Positions 24,607 to 32,941 of a DNA stretch of 64,000 nt are shown in pieces. The translations under genes were made by a program, and so were the position numbers. Below the pieces are notes generated by a model. That model had not been told where the DNA came from and ran no database searches. It was given only the letters and a program-made list of their open reading frames with translations. Within the stretch, counting starts at the first letter, position 1. Every line of letters begins with the position of its first letter. The DNA comes from Cognatiyoonia sp965661665 (lineage in GTDB: Bacteria; Pseudomonadota; Alphaproteobacteria; Rhodobacterales; Rhodobacteraceae), in NCBI RefSeq assembly GCF_965661665.1, contig NZ_CBFIEO010000012.1, positions 1-64,000 of the forward strand. The letters are read 5' to 3'.

Positions 24607-24730
24607 CTCTTTGCTTTGCCACTGTTAGACCTGACCGATTTGCGATTGGCCAGCGCCGTGATGACGGGACGTCGTGCTCGCGCCCCGCCCCGTCTGAGGT
24701 AAACTAGCGCGAACACGAAGGGAGACACCC

Positions 24731-25906
24731 ATGAACGACATCGTCATTCTCAGCGGCGCGCGGACCGCCATCGGAACATTTGGTGGATCATTGGCAGGCA
24801 CCCCACCAATTGCCTTGGCCACCACCGCCACGAAAGCGGCGATTGAGCGCGCGGGTGTTGCGGCAGATCAGATTGGCCACGTCGCCTTCGGCCATGTCAT
24901 CAACACCGAGCCGCGCGACATGTATTTGAGCCGCGCCGCCGCGATTGAGGCAGGTGTCCTCGACAGCACGCCCGCGATGAACGTCAACCGCCTCTGCGGG
25001 TCCGGTGTTCAGGCGATTGTGTCGGTGATCCAGTCGCTGATGCTGGGCGATGCAGATTTCGGCCTCGCGGGCGGTGCCGAAAACATGAGCCTCTCCCCCT
25101 TCATCATTCCACACCAACGGTGGGGCGCGAAGATGGGTGATGTTAAATCGCTCGACATGATGTTGGGCGCGTTGAACTGCCCCTTTGGCACAGGCCACAT
25201 GGGCGTCACGGCCGAAAACGTGGCCCGCGAATACGACATAACGCGGGAGGCGCAGGATACCTTCGCATTGGAAAGCCAAACCCGTGCTACCAAAGCGCAA
25301 GAAGCTGGCTATTTCGACGATCAAATCGTGCCGGTAGAGGTGAAAGTGAAACGCGACATGGTTGCCTTTGCCAAAGACGAACACCCGAAAGCCACAACGG
25401 TGGAAGCGCTCAGCGGCCTCCGTCCCGTGTTCCAAAAAGATGGTACTGTGACGGCAGGCAATGCCTCCGGCCTCAACGACGGGGCCGCGGCCATCACCTT
25501 GGCCCGTGCGGATGCGGCAGAGAAAGCCGGCCTCACCCCAAAATTCCGCATTCTGGGCTATTCCCATGCAGGCGTTCGGCCAGCGGTGATGGGCATCGGC
25601 CCAATTCCAGCAGTGCAAAACCTGCTCGCAAAAACCGGCTTGAGCGTTTACGACTTCGACGTGATTGAGTCAAACGAAGCCTTTGCATCCCAAGCGCTGG
25701 CCGTGACCAACACCCTTGGATTTGACCCTGCGAAGGTCAACCCCAACGGCGGTGCAATCGCACTAGGTCATCCCGTTGGAGCCACAGGTGCCATTATCAC
25801 CGTCAAAGCGATGTATGAGCTTGAGCGCACAGCCTCAAAACGCGCGTTGATCACCATGTGTATCGGTGGCGGTCAAGGCATCGCCTTGGCGATTGAGCGG
25901 CTCTAA
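24731..25906 (+). CDS. Acetyl-CoA C-acyltransferase (thiolase family)
   Basis: A 391-residue thiolase. Visible catalytic segments are the nucleophile Cys in MNVNRLCGSGVQAIVS (near 90), the NEAFASQAL segment, the His in NPNGGAIALGHPVGATGA, and the second Cys in MCIGGGQGIALA. The size and motifs fit both biosynthetic acetoacetyl-CoA thiolases (PhaA/AtoB) and degradative ones. The neighbours do not decide, because no phaB or fadB lies here. A GGGAGA site precedes ATG 24731. A short repeat follows the stop. Confidence 0.93.
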   Translation: MNDIVILSGARTAIGTFGGSLAGTPPIALATTATKAAIERAGVAADQIGHVAFGHVINTEPRDMYLSRAAAIEAGVLDSTPAMNVNRLCGSGVQAIVSVIQSLMLGDADFGLAGGAENMSLSPFIIPHQRWGAKMGDVKSLDMMLGALNCPFGTGHMGVTAENVAREYDITREAQDTFALESQTRATKAQEAGYFDDQIVPVEVKVKRDMVAFAKDEHPKATTVEALSGLRPVFQKDGTVTAGNASGLNDGAAAITLARADAAEKAGLTPKFRILGYSHAGVRPAVMGIGPIPAVQNLLAKTGLSVYDFDVIESNEAFASQALAVTNTLGFDPAKVNPNGGAIALGHPVGATGAIITVKAMYELERTASKRALITMCIGGGQGIALAIERL

Positions 25907-25907
25907 G

Positions 25908-25940
25908 TCTTTCGCTCAAAATACCTCCGCCGCAGGCGTC
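25908..25940 (+). repeat. Dispersed intergenic repeat, copy A
   Basis: The sequence at 25908-25940 matches 28905-28937 in the same orientation over about 33 bases. They share TCTTTCG, then AAAATACCTCCGCCG without mismatch, then G-G-C-x-T-C. This copy lies between the convergent thiolase and yaaA stops. Its GC-rich half is partly self-complementary, so it might form a weak hairpin. Confidence 0.65.
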
Positions 25941-25952
25941 ACACACTCGCAA

Positions 25953-26723
25953 TCAAGCGGGATAATCACGCACGAAAGCCCAACGATCGCCGTCAGACAG
26001 ATCGGGGTCAAACTGATAGCCGCCTGCGCCAAAGTTTTTCAGCACTTCGGCGTCGCTCACCCGCTCTGTGACCGCAAACCGCGCCATCGCGCCGCGTGCG
26101 CGTTTGGCAAAGAAACTGACCATCTTCGGCGTGCCATCTTTCACTTCGTAAAAGCGTGGCGTGATCACGCGCAGCTTGAGCGCGGCACGATCCGCTGCGC
26201 CAAAATATTCCTGACTGGCGCAGTTCAGAAGCGTGTCGGTCTCAACCTCGTCCGCCTGCGCACGCAGCGCTTTGGCAATTTGATCACCCCAATAGGCGTA
26301 AAGCGACGCGCCCCGCCGCGTCTTCAACCGGCTGCCCATTTCCAAGCGGTAGGGCTGGATCGCATCAAGCGGGCGCAAAAGACCATAAAGCCCTGATAAG
26401 ATCCGCAAATGATCCTGGGCATAGGCCAGGTCCTCCGCCTCAAGCGTCTTTGCCTCCAGCCCTTGATACGTATCGCCATTGAACGCCAATGCCGCCGGTT
26501 TGACCATCTCTTCATTTGGCTCCGCCGCAAACGCCTTGAAGCGGTCGCGGTTGAGCCGCGCCAAATCGTCGGAAATCGACATCAGTGATTTCAACTGGCC
26601 CAGTGTTTGATTGCGCATGGTTTTGGCCAGCCGCACCGCATCGTCCTGAAACGCAGGTTCGGTCGGGCGGTGATCCACGGGGGACATGTCCAGCGATTTG
26701 GCAGGGGAAATCACCGTCAGCAT
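25953..26723 (-). CDS. yaaA: Peroxide stress protein YaaA (DUF328)
   Basis: A 256-residue protein with the family start MLTVISPAKSLDMSP, the middle FNGDTYQGLEAKTL, the LRILSGLYGLLRPLDAIQPYRLEMG segment and YWGDQIAKAL. In E. coli YaaA lowers intracellular free iron during peroxide stress and binds DNA; OxyR control is known there but not visible here. The length fits the family. It is a single gene convergent with the thiolase gene. Confidence 0.93.
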   Translation of the reverse strand: MLTVISPAKSLDMSPVDHRPTEPAFQDDAVRLAKTMRNQTLGQLKSLMSISDDLARLNRDRFKAFAAEPNEEMVKPAALAFNGDTYQGLEAKTLEAEDLAYAQDHLRILSGLYGLLRPLDAIQPYRLEMGSRLKTRRGASLYAYWGDQIAKALRAQADEVETDTLLNCASQEYFGAADRAALKLRVITPRFYEVKDGTPKMVSFFAKRARGAMARFAVTERVSDAEVLKNFGAGGYQFDPDLSDGDRWAFVRDYPA

Positions 26724-26782
26724 TCAAACACTCTCCATCTTTTGTCTCACCGCTATGTAACGCGCAGACCCAATTTGGCCAG

Positions 26783-28822
26783 TCACCCTTGCTCCATCAA
26801 CACACCAAGAAAAGCCGCGCCAAAGCGATCGGCATATTTCTCCCCCAAAAGCCGAGCAAGGGCGGGCAGGTCAGGATTGCGCAATTGCGCGACCTTCGCC
26901 AGTTGTGAGGCGGAGCATGTCATCGGTTTGCCGGTGCCGTCGGCGCCGCGTGTGAGATCGGCTTGCACCGCCAAAAGCTGGTCATAAATGGCCCCTTCCG
27001 ACCGACCAGCAAGCTTGCGGCGCATCGGGTGCACCTCTTCCTGGGCGCCCCCCACGATCACCTCCAGAAACGCCACTCCGTAGCGCTCCAGCTTTTTCGC
27101 ACCGACACCGCCGACCTGTGCCATTTCGTCGAGGGTTTTGGGCTTCTTCTCCGCCATCTCGATGAGCGTGCGGTCGTTGAAGATGATATAGGCGGGCGTG
27201 TTGGCCTGCTCTGCAAAAAATCGGCGCTTGGCCTTGAGGGCGGAAAGCAGCGGCGCGTCCTCCTCGTTCACCATCGCGCGCACCTTTGGTCCGGCACGCC
27301 CAGGTTGGAGCACCTCTTTGCGCAGGGCGATCTCCGCCTCGCCGCGCAGGATTGGGCGGGCTTTGTCGGTCATTCGCAAGGCCCCATGCCGCGCAGGGTC
27401 AGGGCGCATCAGATCATGGCCCATCATCTGCCGGAAAATGCCCTGCCATTGGCGTTTGTCATAGTCCTGACCAATCCCATAGGTCGGCAAGGATTGATGC
27501 CCGCGGGCGCGCACCTTCTCCGTCTCCGTCCCGCGCAGAATGTCGATGAGGTGCCCTCCCCCAAACCATTCTTCCGTCCGCAATGCGGCGGATAAGGCCA
27601 TGCGGACAGGCGTCGTGGCATCAAACACCTCCACGGGCTTGTCGCATAGGTCGCAATGGCCGCAGGGCTCCGCCGTTTCACCGAAGTAACTGAGCAAGCT
27701 CTGCCGACGGCAGGCCAGTGCTTCCGCAAGCCCCAAAAGCGCGTTAAGCCGTCCGTGATCGGCGACGCGGCGTTCTGGTGGGGCCAGCCCCTCATCAATC
27801 TGCTGGCGGCGAAAGCGGATGTCGTCGGCTCCAAACAGCGTCAGCGTCTCCGCCGGTGCGCCATCGCGTCCGGCGCGGCCAATCTCTTGATAATATGCCT
27901 CGATCGATTTGGGCAGATCGGCGTGCGCCACCCAGCGGATGTCGGGCTTGTCGATGCCCATCCCAAAGGCAACCGTCGCGCAGACAATCAAGCCGTCGTG
28001 CTGCTGAAACTTGCGCTCCACCTCGCGGCGGTCCTCCGCCTCCATCCCGCCGTGATAGTAACTAGTCTCATGACCCGCCTCTGCAAGCGCTCTGGCGAGT
28101 GTTTCTGTCTTGGCGCGGGTGCCGCAATAAACGATGCCAGACTGTCCTTTGCGCGCCTCCGCAAAGGCCATGATCTGCTTGCGCGGGCTGTCTTTGACGG
28201 CAAATGCAAGATGGATGTTGGGGCGGTCGAAGCCGCGCAGAAAAACTTCTGGCTTACAGTCGCCAAAGAGCTTCTCAACAATCTCTTCCCGCGTTTCCGC
28301 ATCCGCCGTAGCAGTAAAAGCCGCCAGCGGGACATCAAGCGCCGCGCGCAAGGCACCGATACGCAGATAATCAGGGCGGAAATCATGGCCCCATTGGCTC
28401 ACACAATGCGCCTCATCCACCGCGATCAGGCTGACATTAGCGCGGTGCAACATCTGGATCGCACCGCCGGAGGCCAAACGTTCCGGCGCCATATACAGCA
28501 GCTTCAAGCGCCCCGCTTCAAGGTCGCGCCAAACCGTCTCCGTCTCTTCCTCGGTATTTCCAGAGGTCAGCGCGCCCGCGCAAACGCCCGCTTCCCGCAA
28601 CCCACGCACCTGGTCGCGCATCAATGCAATAAGGGGCGAAATGACGACCGTCAGCCCGTCGCGCATCAAAGCAGGCAATTGAAAACAGAGCGACTTGCCA
28701 CCACCCGTCGGCATGATTGCCAACGTGTCGCGGCCTGCGCAAACAGCATCCACAATCTCGCCCTGACCGGGGCGAAATTCAGAAAAGCCAAAGATGTCGG
28801 ACAGCAGCGCGTTCGCTTGCAT
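26783..28822 (-). CDS. recQ: ATP-dependent DNA helicase RecQ
   Basis: A 3'-to-5' superfamily-2 helicase in recombination and fork repair. About 679 residues from the Met at 28822 (MQANALLSDIFGFSEFRPGQ). The frame is open to 28936, but that extension runs through repeat copy B and is unlikely to be translated. Helicase motifs: AIMPTGGGKSLCFQLPA (I), VDEAHCVSQWGHDFRPDY (II, DEAH), AFTATAD (III), GIVYCGTRAKTE, and the QEIGRAGRDG motif VI. A zinc-binding CGHCDLC follows in the RQC region, then a C-terminal HRDC domain (KAKRRFFAEQANTPAYIIFNDRTLIEMAEKKPKTL). Confidence 0.95.
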   Translation of the reverse strand: MQANALLSDIFGFSEFRPGQGEIVDAVCAGRDTLAIMPTGGGKSLCFQLPALMRDGLTVVISPLIALMRDQVRGLREAGVCAGALTSGNTEEETETVWRDLEAGRLKLLYMAPERLASGGAIQMLHRANVSLIAVDEAHCVSQWGHDFRPDYLRIGALRAALDVPLAAFTATADAETREEIVEKLFGDCKPEVFLRGFDRPNIHLAFAVKDSPRKQIMAFAEARKGQSGIVYCGTRAKTETLARALAEAGHETSYYHGGMEAEDRREVERKFQQHDGLIVCATVAFGMGIDKPDIRWVAHADLPKSIEAYYQEIGRAGRDGAPAETLTLFGADDIRFRRQQIDEGLAPPERRVADHGRLNALLGLAEALACRRQSLLSYFGETAEPCGHCDLCDKPVEVFDATTPVRMALSAALRTEEWFGGGHLIDILRGTETEKVRARGHQSLPTYGIGQDYDKRQWQGIFRQMMGHDLMRPDPARHGALRMTDKARPILRGEAEIALRKEVLQPGRAGPKVRAMVNEEDAPLLSALKAKRRFFAEQANTPAYIIFNDRTLIEMAEKKPKTLDEMAQVGGVGAKKLERYGVAFLEVIVGGAQEEVHPMRRKLAGRSEGAIYDQLLAVQADLTRGADGTGKPMTCSASQLAKVAQLRNPDLPALARLLGEKYADRFGAAFLGVLMEQG

Positions 28823-28904
28823 TTTGGACCTGTTGAATTTTGTTCTGCTCTTAGCCTCAGTATCCAATATGGACCTTTGCTTAACAAGAGTACGACCAAG
28901 CAAT

Positions 28905-28937
28905 TCTTTCGGTGAAAATACCTCCGCCGGGGGCATC
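28905..28937 (+). repeat. Dispersed intergenic repeat, copy B
   Basis: Second copy of the repeat at 25908-25940, with about five differences. It lies in the divergent promoter region between recQ and the histidine phosphatase gene, so unlike copy A it is not at a gene end. Confidence 0.65.
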
Positions 28938-28998
28938 CAACTGTTGTCAGCGGCACATCGTTGAACTAGCTCGACAACTATCCAAACGGGAGTGTGAC

Positions 28999-29643
28999 AT
29001 GGGTGAGATTGTTTTTGTTAGGCACGGTCAGGCCAATTCCTCCGCAACGACGGAGGAAGGCTATGACAAGCTTTCCGATCTTGGGCATGAGCAGGCCCGT
29101 TGGTTGGGCACGTGGATGGCCGATCATGAGCAGCCTTTCGATGTTGCGATTTCCGGCACCTTGCGGCGGCAGCGGGAAACCTTGGTCGGTATGGGCTGGG
29201 ACAACACCGATCAGGACGCGCGGCTGAACGAGATTGCCTATTACGATCTACAAGCCGAGATGAAGGAAGTCTTCGGGCTGGAGCAGTTGTCACCGGATGA
29301 CTTCATCACCCATTTCCCAAAGACGCTTCAGGCGTGGAAATCAGGAGATATTAAGGGGCAAGAAACGTGGGGCGAATTTCAGGACCGCGTGCAGGAGGTT
29401 CTGGCGATGGCACAACAACCAGGGCGGCGGGTTTTGTGCGTCTCCTCCGGCGGTGTCATCGCGGCGGTTGTCGCGCAATTGATGGATTTGCCGATACCGC
29501 AGATGGCGCGGATCGCCTTTCCGATCCTCAATACGTCTGTGCATCGCGTGTTGGTGACACAGCACGGCCCGCTTCTGGCCGCGTTCAACAGCGCACCGCA
29601 TTTGGATGTCGCTGATCGGCATTATGCGCGGACGGTCTACTAG
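28999..29643 (+). CDS. Histidine phosphatase family protein
   Basis: A 214-residue member of the phosphoglycerate-mutase-like histidine phosphatase superfamily. The catalytic RHG motif is in EIVFVRHGQANSSAT near the N-terminus and the second catalytic His is replaced in context by the region VLCVSSGGVIAAVV, where homologues have SHG. Loss of that His would affect activity if the alignment is right. The frame extends upstream to 28912, but ATG 28999 has GGGAG before it and starts as the family does. Substrate unknown. Confidence 0.8.
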   Translation: MGEIVFVRHGQANSSATTEEGYDKLSDLGHEQARWLGTWMADHEQPFDVAISGTLRRQRETLVGMGWDNTDQDARLNEIAYYDLQAEMKEVFGLEQLSPDDFITHFPKTLQAWKSGDIKGQETWGEFQDRVQEVLAMAQQPGRRVLCVSSGGVIAAVVAQLMDLPIPQMARIAFPILNTSVHRVLVTQHGPLLAAFNSAPHLDVADRHYARTVY

Positions 29644-29645
29644 GG

Positions 29646-30383
29646 CTATTTGGCCCCGAAAAGCCGATAATATATCCAGTCCGGCATAAATTGAGACAGA
29701 CGAAAGACCCATGAAAATAGCATCGGGAAGCTCTTTTTGAACTTCGTCGTATTCATGTGATCCATCATTTCTTTTGCCGCATCTTCGGCGGACATGATGA
29801 ACGGCATGTTGAAGTCGTTCTTGTCGGTTAAACGGGTCTTGATGAAGCCGGGGTTCACCAGCTGCACTTCGGTGGGTGACGCTCGCAGGTCGGCCTGCAT
29901 GGATTCCGCCAGTGCCATTATCCCAGCTTTGGAGGAGGCATAGCCAATCGCGCCCGGAAGTCCACGGAAACCGGAGAGGGATCCAGTCAGCACGATATGG
30001 CCTGCATTCTTAGCAACAAACTGCGGCATCACGGCGCCCGCCACGCGACCGGCGCCGAGGAAGTTAATCTCTCCCATCAGGTCCGCTTTTTCGACGTCCC
30101 ATTCACTCGCTCTCATCGGCCAATAGACACCGGCGAGGTAGACCACACCATCGAGGTCGCCGATCTCTTCGGCGGCAGCGAGCACGCTGTCGCGGTCAGC
30201 GACGTCGACAGTCACATAGCTGGCGGGGTTGGGCAGTTCTGCGATCAGCGATTTCAATCGATCCTCAGACCGGGCAGAAACGATGACTTCGGCGCCTGCC
30301 TTCGACATTGCGATCGCAAGCTCGCGACCCAAGCCTTCGCTCGCGCCGACAATCCAATACCGTTTGTCCACCCAATTGCGCAT
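29646..30383 (-). CDS. Short-chain dehydrogenase/reductase (RpoE-cluster member)
   Basis: A 245-residue classical SDR: YWIVGASEGLGRELA is the NAD(P)-binding TGxxxGxG-type loop (here Gly-Ala-Ser), VYLAGVYWP corresponds to the NNAG strand, HIVLTGSLSGF has the catalytic Ser and GYASSKAG has Tyr-x3-Lys. The C-terminus is hydrophobic (SFPMLFSWVFRLSQFMPDWIYYRLF), suggesting membrane attachment. It is the last gene of the five-gene run that diverges from rpoE. The start overlaps the DUF3833 stop as TAATG. The orthologous position in Rhodobacter sphaeroides holds an SDR of the RpoE-linked cluster. Confidence 0.85.
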   Translation of the reverse strand: MRNWVDKRYWIVGASEGLGRELAIAMSKAGAEVIVSARSEDRLKSLIAELPNPASYVTVDVADRDSVLAAAEEIGDLDGVVYLAGVYWPMRASEWDVEKADLMGEINFLGAGRVAGAVMPQFVAKNAGHIVLTGSLSGFRGLPGAIGYASSKAGIMALAESMQADLRASPTEVQLVNPGFIKTRLTDKNDFNMPFIMSAEDAAKEMMDHMNTTKFKKSFPMLFSWVFRLSQFMPDWIYYRLFGAK

Positions 30384-30958
30384 TATTCTACTGGGAGCCG
30401 ATCTTGTTCTGCGGGGCGCATGGTCGCGACCAGCTCGGCCACTTTGATCCCGAACTTGCGGAACTGGCTGCGGTTCATTATGGAGCCGTTTTGCATCAGA
30501 TACATCCAGTCCGTGACGTCAAGCACGTGACCACCGGCATCCTCAGTCAGCTTCAAGCGGTAGTTCAGCAGGACGGCAGAGCCCTTCTGCTGGCCGGAGC
30601 CTGCACCGATCACATCAGGTGCTTCTGCTTTGATGCCGCCGTCGTTGCCCAATGTGAGCGTCCATTCACGGTTTTGCACGTTGCCGCTATCATAATGAAA
30701 GATCTCTTTCATGCTGCAAACATTGCCGTTCCATTCGCAGTTGAACTGCGCCGTGAAACGCGACGACACGCGGCCAGTGGGGCCGTAAATAATCCCTTCG
30801 CATTGGATCGGGCCGACAAAGCGATCGCGGATGTCGAAAGCTGGGCCGGAGGCGTAGTCGTCGGACGATTGCCCCCAGAAGGAGACATAGCGTTCCTTAA
30901 AGAACGTAGCGATCAGCATCAGTGCTGCGCCGACAAGTAGGTAGGAAACAATGGTCAT
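30383..30958 (-). CDS. DUF3833 family protein (RpoE-cluster member)
   Basis: A 191-residue protein with an N-terminal membrane anchor (SYLLVGAALMLIATFF) and a beta-rich body: FDIRDRFVGPIQCEGIIYGPTGRVSSRFTAQFNCEWNGNVCSMKEIFHYDSGNVQNREWTL resembles DUF3833. The fold class suggests a lipocalin-like barrel that binds a lipid. No catalytic motif is known. It is four bases downstream of the MFS gene and overlaps the SDR start. Confidence 0.8.
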   Translation of the reverse strand: MTIVSYLLVGAALMLIATFFKERYVSFWGQSSDDYASGPAFDIRDRFVGPIQCEGIIYGPTGRVSSRFTAQFNCEWNGNVCSMKEIFHYDSGNVQNREWTLTLGNDGGIKAEAPDVIGAGSGQQKGSAVLLNYRLKLTEDAGGHVLDVTDWMYLMQNGSIMNRSQFRKFGIKVAELVATMRPAEQDRLPVE

Positions 30959-30962
30959 GACA

Positions 30963-32189
30963 TCATTCCTCGAATTTGGTGGTGGCGAGTATCGCGACCG
31001 CCACCAGTTTCAAAATCAACGGCACCCCGGCATAGAGCATCGTCAGCGTGTTCAGTGTGCTTTCAGGCAAGTCCGTCTGACCTGCGACAAAGCCTGCATT
31101 CTCTAACACTGGCAGCAAGATCACCGCCGCAAAGGCCAATGTGAACTTGCTCACCAGCGACCACAGTCCGAAGCCTTGGCCTCCATTCGGTGACACTTTG
31201 GCCATTCTGCGGGCAAACATCGCAGGCAGCAGTGTGAGGTCCGCTCCGATGGTTACTCCAGATAATACGCAGATAACCGCGAATTGGATTTCATCTCCGG
31301 TCGATAAAATGACCGTGTAGGCAAAAGAAATGATGGCGAGGACCATCGCGACCAGCAAAGTGCGCTTGGAGCCGAGGCGGAGCGCTATACGGGACCAGAT
31401 CGGTGCAGAGAGCGCGGCAGCGAGGAAAAACAGCACCAATAGCGGTCCTTCCCACCCGACGGCGCCGAGGCGGGACTCAACAAAAAAGAGGAAGAGTGTT
31501 GAGGATACTGCCAGCGGCGTTGCGTTGAAGAGGGCAAGGATAAGGAGCCGTCGCGCGATTGGATCAGACACGATGACCGAAATATTGGACGGTTCGGAGA
31601 CCGGTGCCTTGCTCCACTCCGGCCAAATCCAGAGGGTGCCGATAGCGACCGCCGCGACGAAGCCAAGTGCGAAGATGGCAAAGGGTTCATCAACAAAGCT
31701 CATCAGGATCGTGGGCGCAACGGCAGCGACACAGACCCCCAGCAAGGCGCCTGTTTCGCGCCACGCGGCCAGTCTGACGTGGCCGTTCTCCATTTTGGAG
31801 GCTTTAACCACACCTTGCGCATAGAAATTTATCGTCAAGAAGCTGAACGCGGTGAAAAGGCCCGTGATCGTGAGGCCAAACCACCAAATCGGTGCGAAAG
31901 GCGGAGCCACGGCAAACAGCCCCCACATGGAGGCGGCAAGGAGCACAGCACCCATGCTGACCCAAAATGCCTTGCTGGCGCGCAGGCGTTCACTGATCCA
32001 GCCCAACACGGGGTCCTGCACCACGTCAAAGAAGCGCAGTGCGAACAGTAGCGTTCCGAGTGTGGTCAGACTCACGCCGTAGGTGTCGGCATAGTATTTG
32101 GGCGCATAGATATAGATCGGCAGACCCGCGGCGGAGATAAGGGCTGCAAACAGGCTGTAGGCTGGCAACCGCTGCGACAGGGCGTTCAT
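30963..32189 (-). CDS. MFS transporter, GPH/MelB-like (RpoE-cluster member)
   Basis: About 408 residues from ATG 32189 (MNALSQRLPAYSLFAAL), which overlaps the DUF1365 stop as ATGA. The longer frame lacks a good site. Twelve membrane helices can be counted by eye. The segment FALRFFDVVQDPVLGWISERLRASKAF matches the D-x3-DP-x2-G-x2-S(D/E) motif of the glycoside-pentoside-hexuronide/MelB group. That group symports sugars, but lipid-transporting relatives (for example lysophospholipid transporters) share the fold. In this cluster of lipid-related genes a lipid or fatty-acid-derived substrate is plausible but unproven. Confidence 0.87.
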   Translation of the reverse strand: MNALSQRLPAYSLFAALISAAGLPIYIYAPKYYADTYGVSLTTLGTLLFALRFFDVVQDPVLGWISERLRASKAFWVSMGAVLLAASMWGLFAVAPPFAPIWWFGLTITGLFTAFSFLTINFYAQGVVKASKMENGHVRLAAWRETGALLGVCVAAVAPTILMSFVDEPFAIFALGFVAAVAIGTLWIWPEWSKAPVSEPSNISVIVSDPIARRLLILALFNATPLAVSSTLFLFFVESRLGAVGWEGPLLVLFFLAAALSAPIWSRIALRLGSKRTLLVAMVLAIISFAYTVILSTGDEIQFAVICVLSGVTIGADLTLLPAMFARRMAKVSPNGGQGFGLWSLVSKFTLAFAAVILLPVLENAGFVAGQTDLPESTLNTLTMLYAGVPLILKLVAVAILATTKFEE

Positions 32190-32941
32190 CGGCTTACGTC
32201 TTCTACCGGCGGTGCGGGTTGCGACCGGTACGTGGCGCCTTTCCACCAAAGTTTGATCGCCTGCCAATGGATCAGCGTCAGAACGCGCCGCGACCCAAAT
32301 GGACGGCGCACGGCGGAGAGGATGATCGACGTGTTTGTCAGCGGCTGCACCGGCCCTTTCAGCGTCGCCACCAGCCCGCCGTTGCCACGGGCATAGTCAA
32401 TATGGATCAAAATTTGATCAGACTGAATGTCGAACCGGAAGGTGTATTCACCCTCAACGGGCTGGAACGGTGACACATGCATCAGCTTTTGCGCCTTAAT
32501 CTCTTCCTCACGACTGATCGGGCGCAGATCATCATGCGAGCAGAGGTAGGAATGGCGGTCGCCGAAGGTGTTGGTGACTTCTGCAATCACGACCCGCAAG
32601 ACGTCGGCGGCGTCGTAGCAAAGCCAAAAGCTCACGGGATTAAAGACATGCCCCATGATCCGTGGCTGGGCGAGAAGCTTGATCGCACCGTAAAGCGTGA
32701 TGTCATGGTCGGCCAGCACGCCGCGCACCCAGTCGACACCAATCCCGTCAGTGGGCGGGCCACCATGATCGCGATCGTGCAAAGACATGAAATTGCCGCG
32801 ATTGCGGGAAAAAAGCGTGGGACCCTTTAAGTCAGCGTCCGCATCCAGCAAGAGGTAGTCGACGGAGTAGCGAAAGGCGTTTTTCACCTCGCCGCGCCGA
32901 CCGTGGAACGTTTCGCCCCGGATATGATGCAAATCGCTCAC
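32186..32941 (-). CDS. DUF1365 family protein (RpoE-cluster member)
   Basis: A 251-residue protein with the DUF1365 signature start HIRGETFHGRRGEVKNAFRYSVDYLLLD, then LLAQPRIMGHVFNPVSFWLCYD, and VTNTFGDRHSYL. The family (COG3496) commonly neighbours a FAD amine oxidase (COG2907) and a cyclopropane synthase. The cyclopropane synthase is missing here. The role is inferred to be in membrane fatty-acid modification. The gene overlaps both neighbours (32186-32189 and 32938-32941, ATGA). Confidence 0.88.
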   Translation of the reverse strand: MSDLHHIRGETFHGRRGEVKNAFRYSVDYLLLDADADLKGPTLFSRNRGNFMSLHDRDHGGPPTDGIGVDWVRGVLADHDITLYGAIKLLAQPRIMGHVFNPVSFWLCYDAADVLRVVIAEVTNTFGDRHSYLCSHDDLRPISREEEIKAQKLMHVSPFQPVEGEYTFRFDIQSDQILIHIDYARGNGGLVATLKGPVQPLTNTSIILSAVRRPFGSRRVLTLIHWQAIKLWWKGATYRSQPAPPVEDVSR

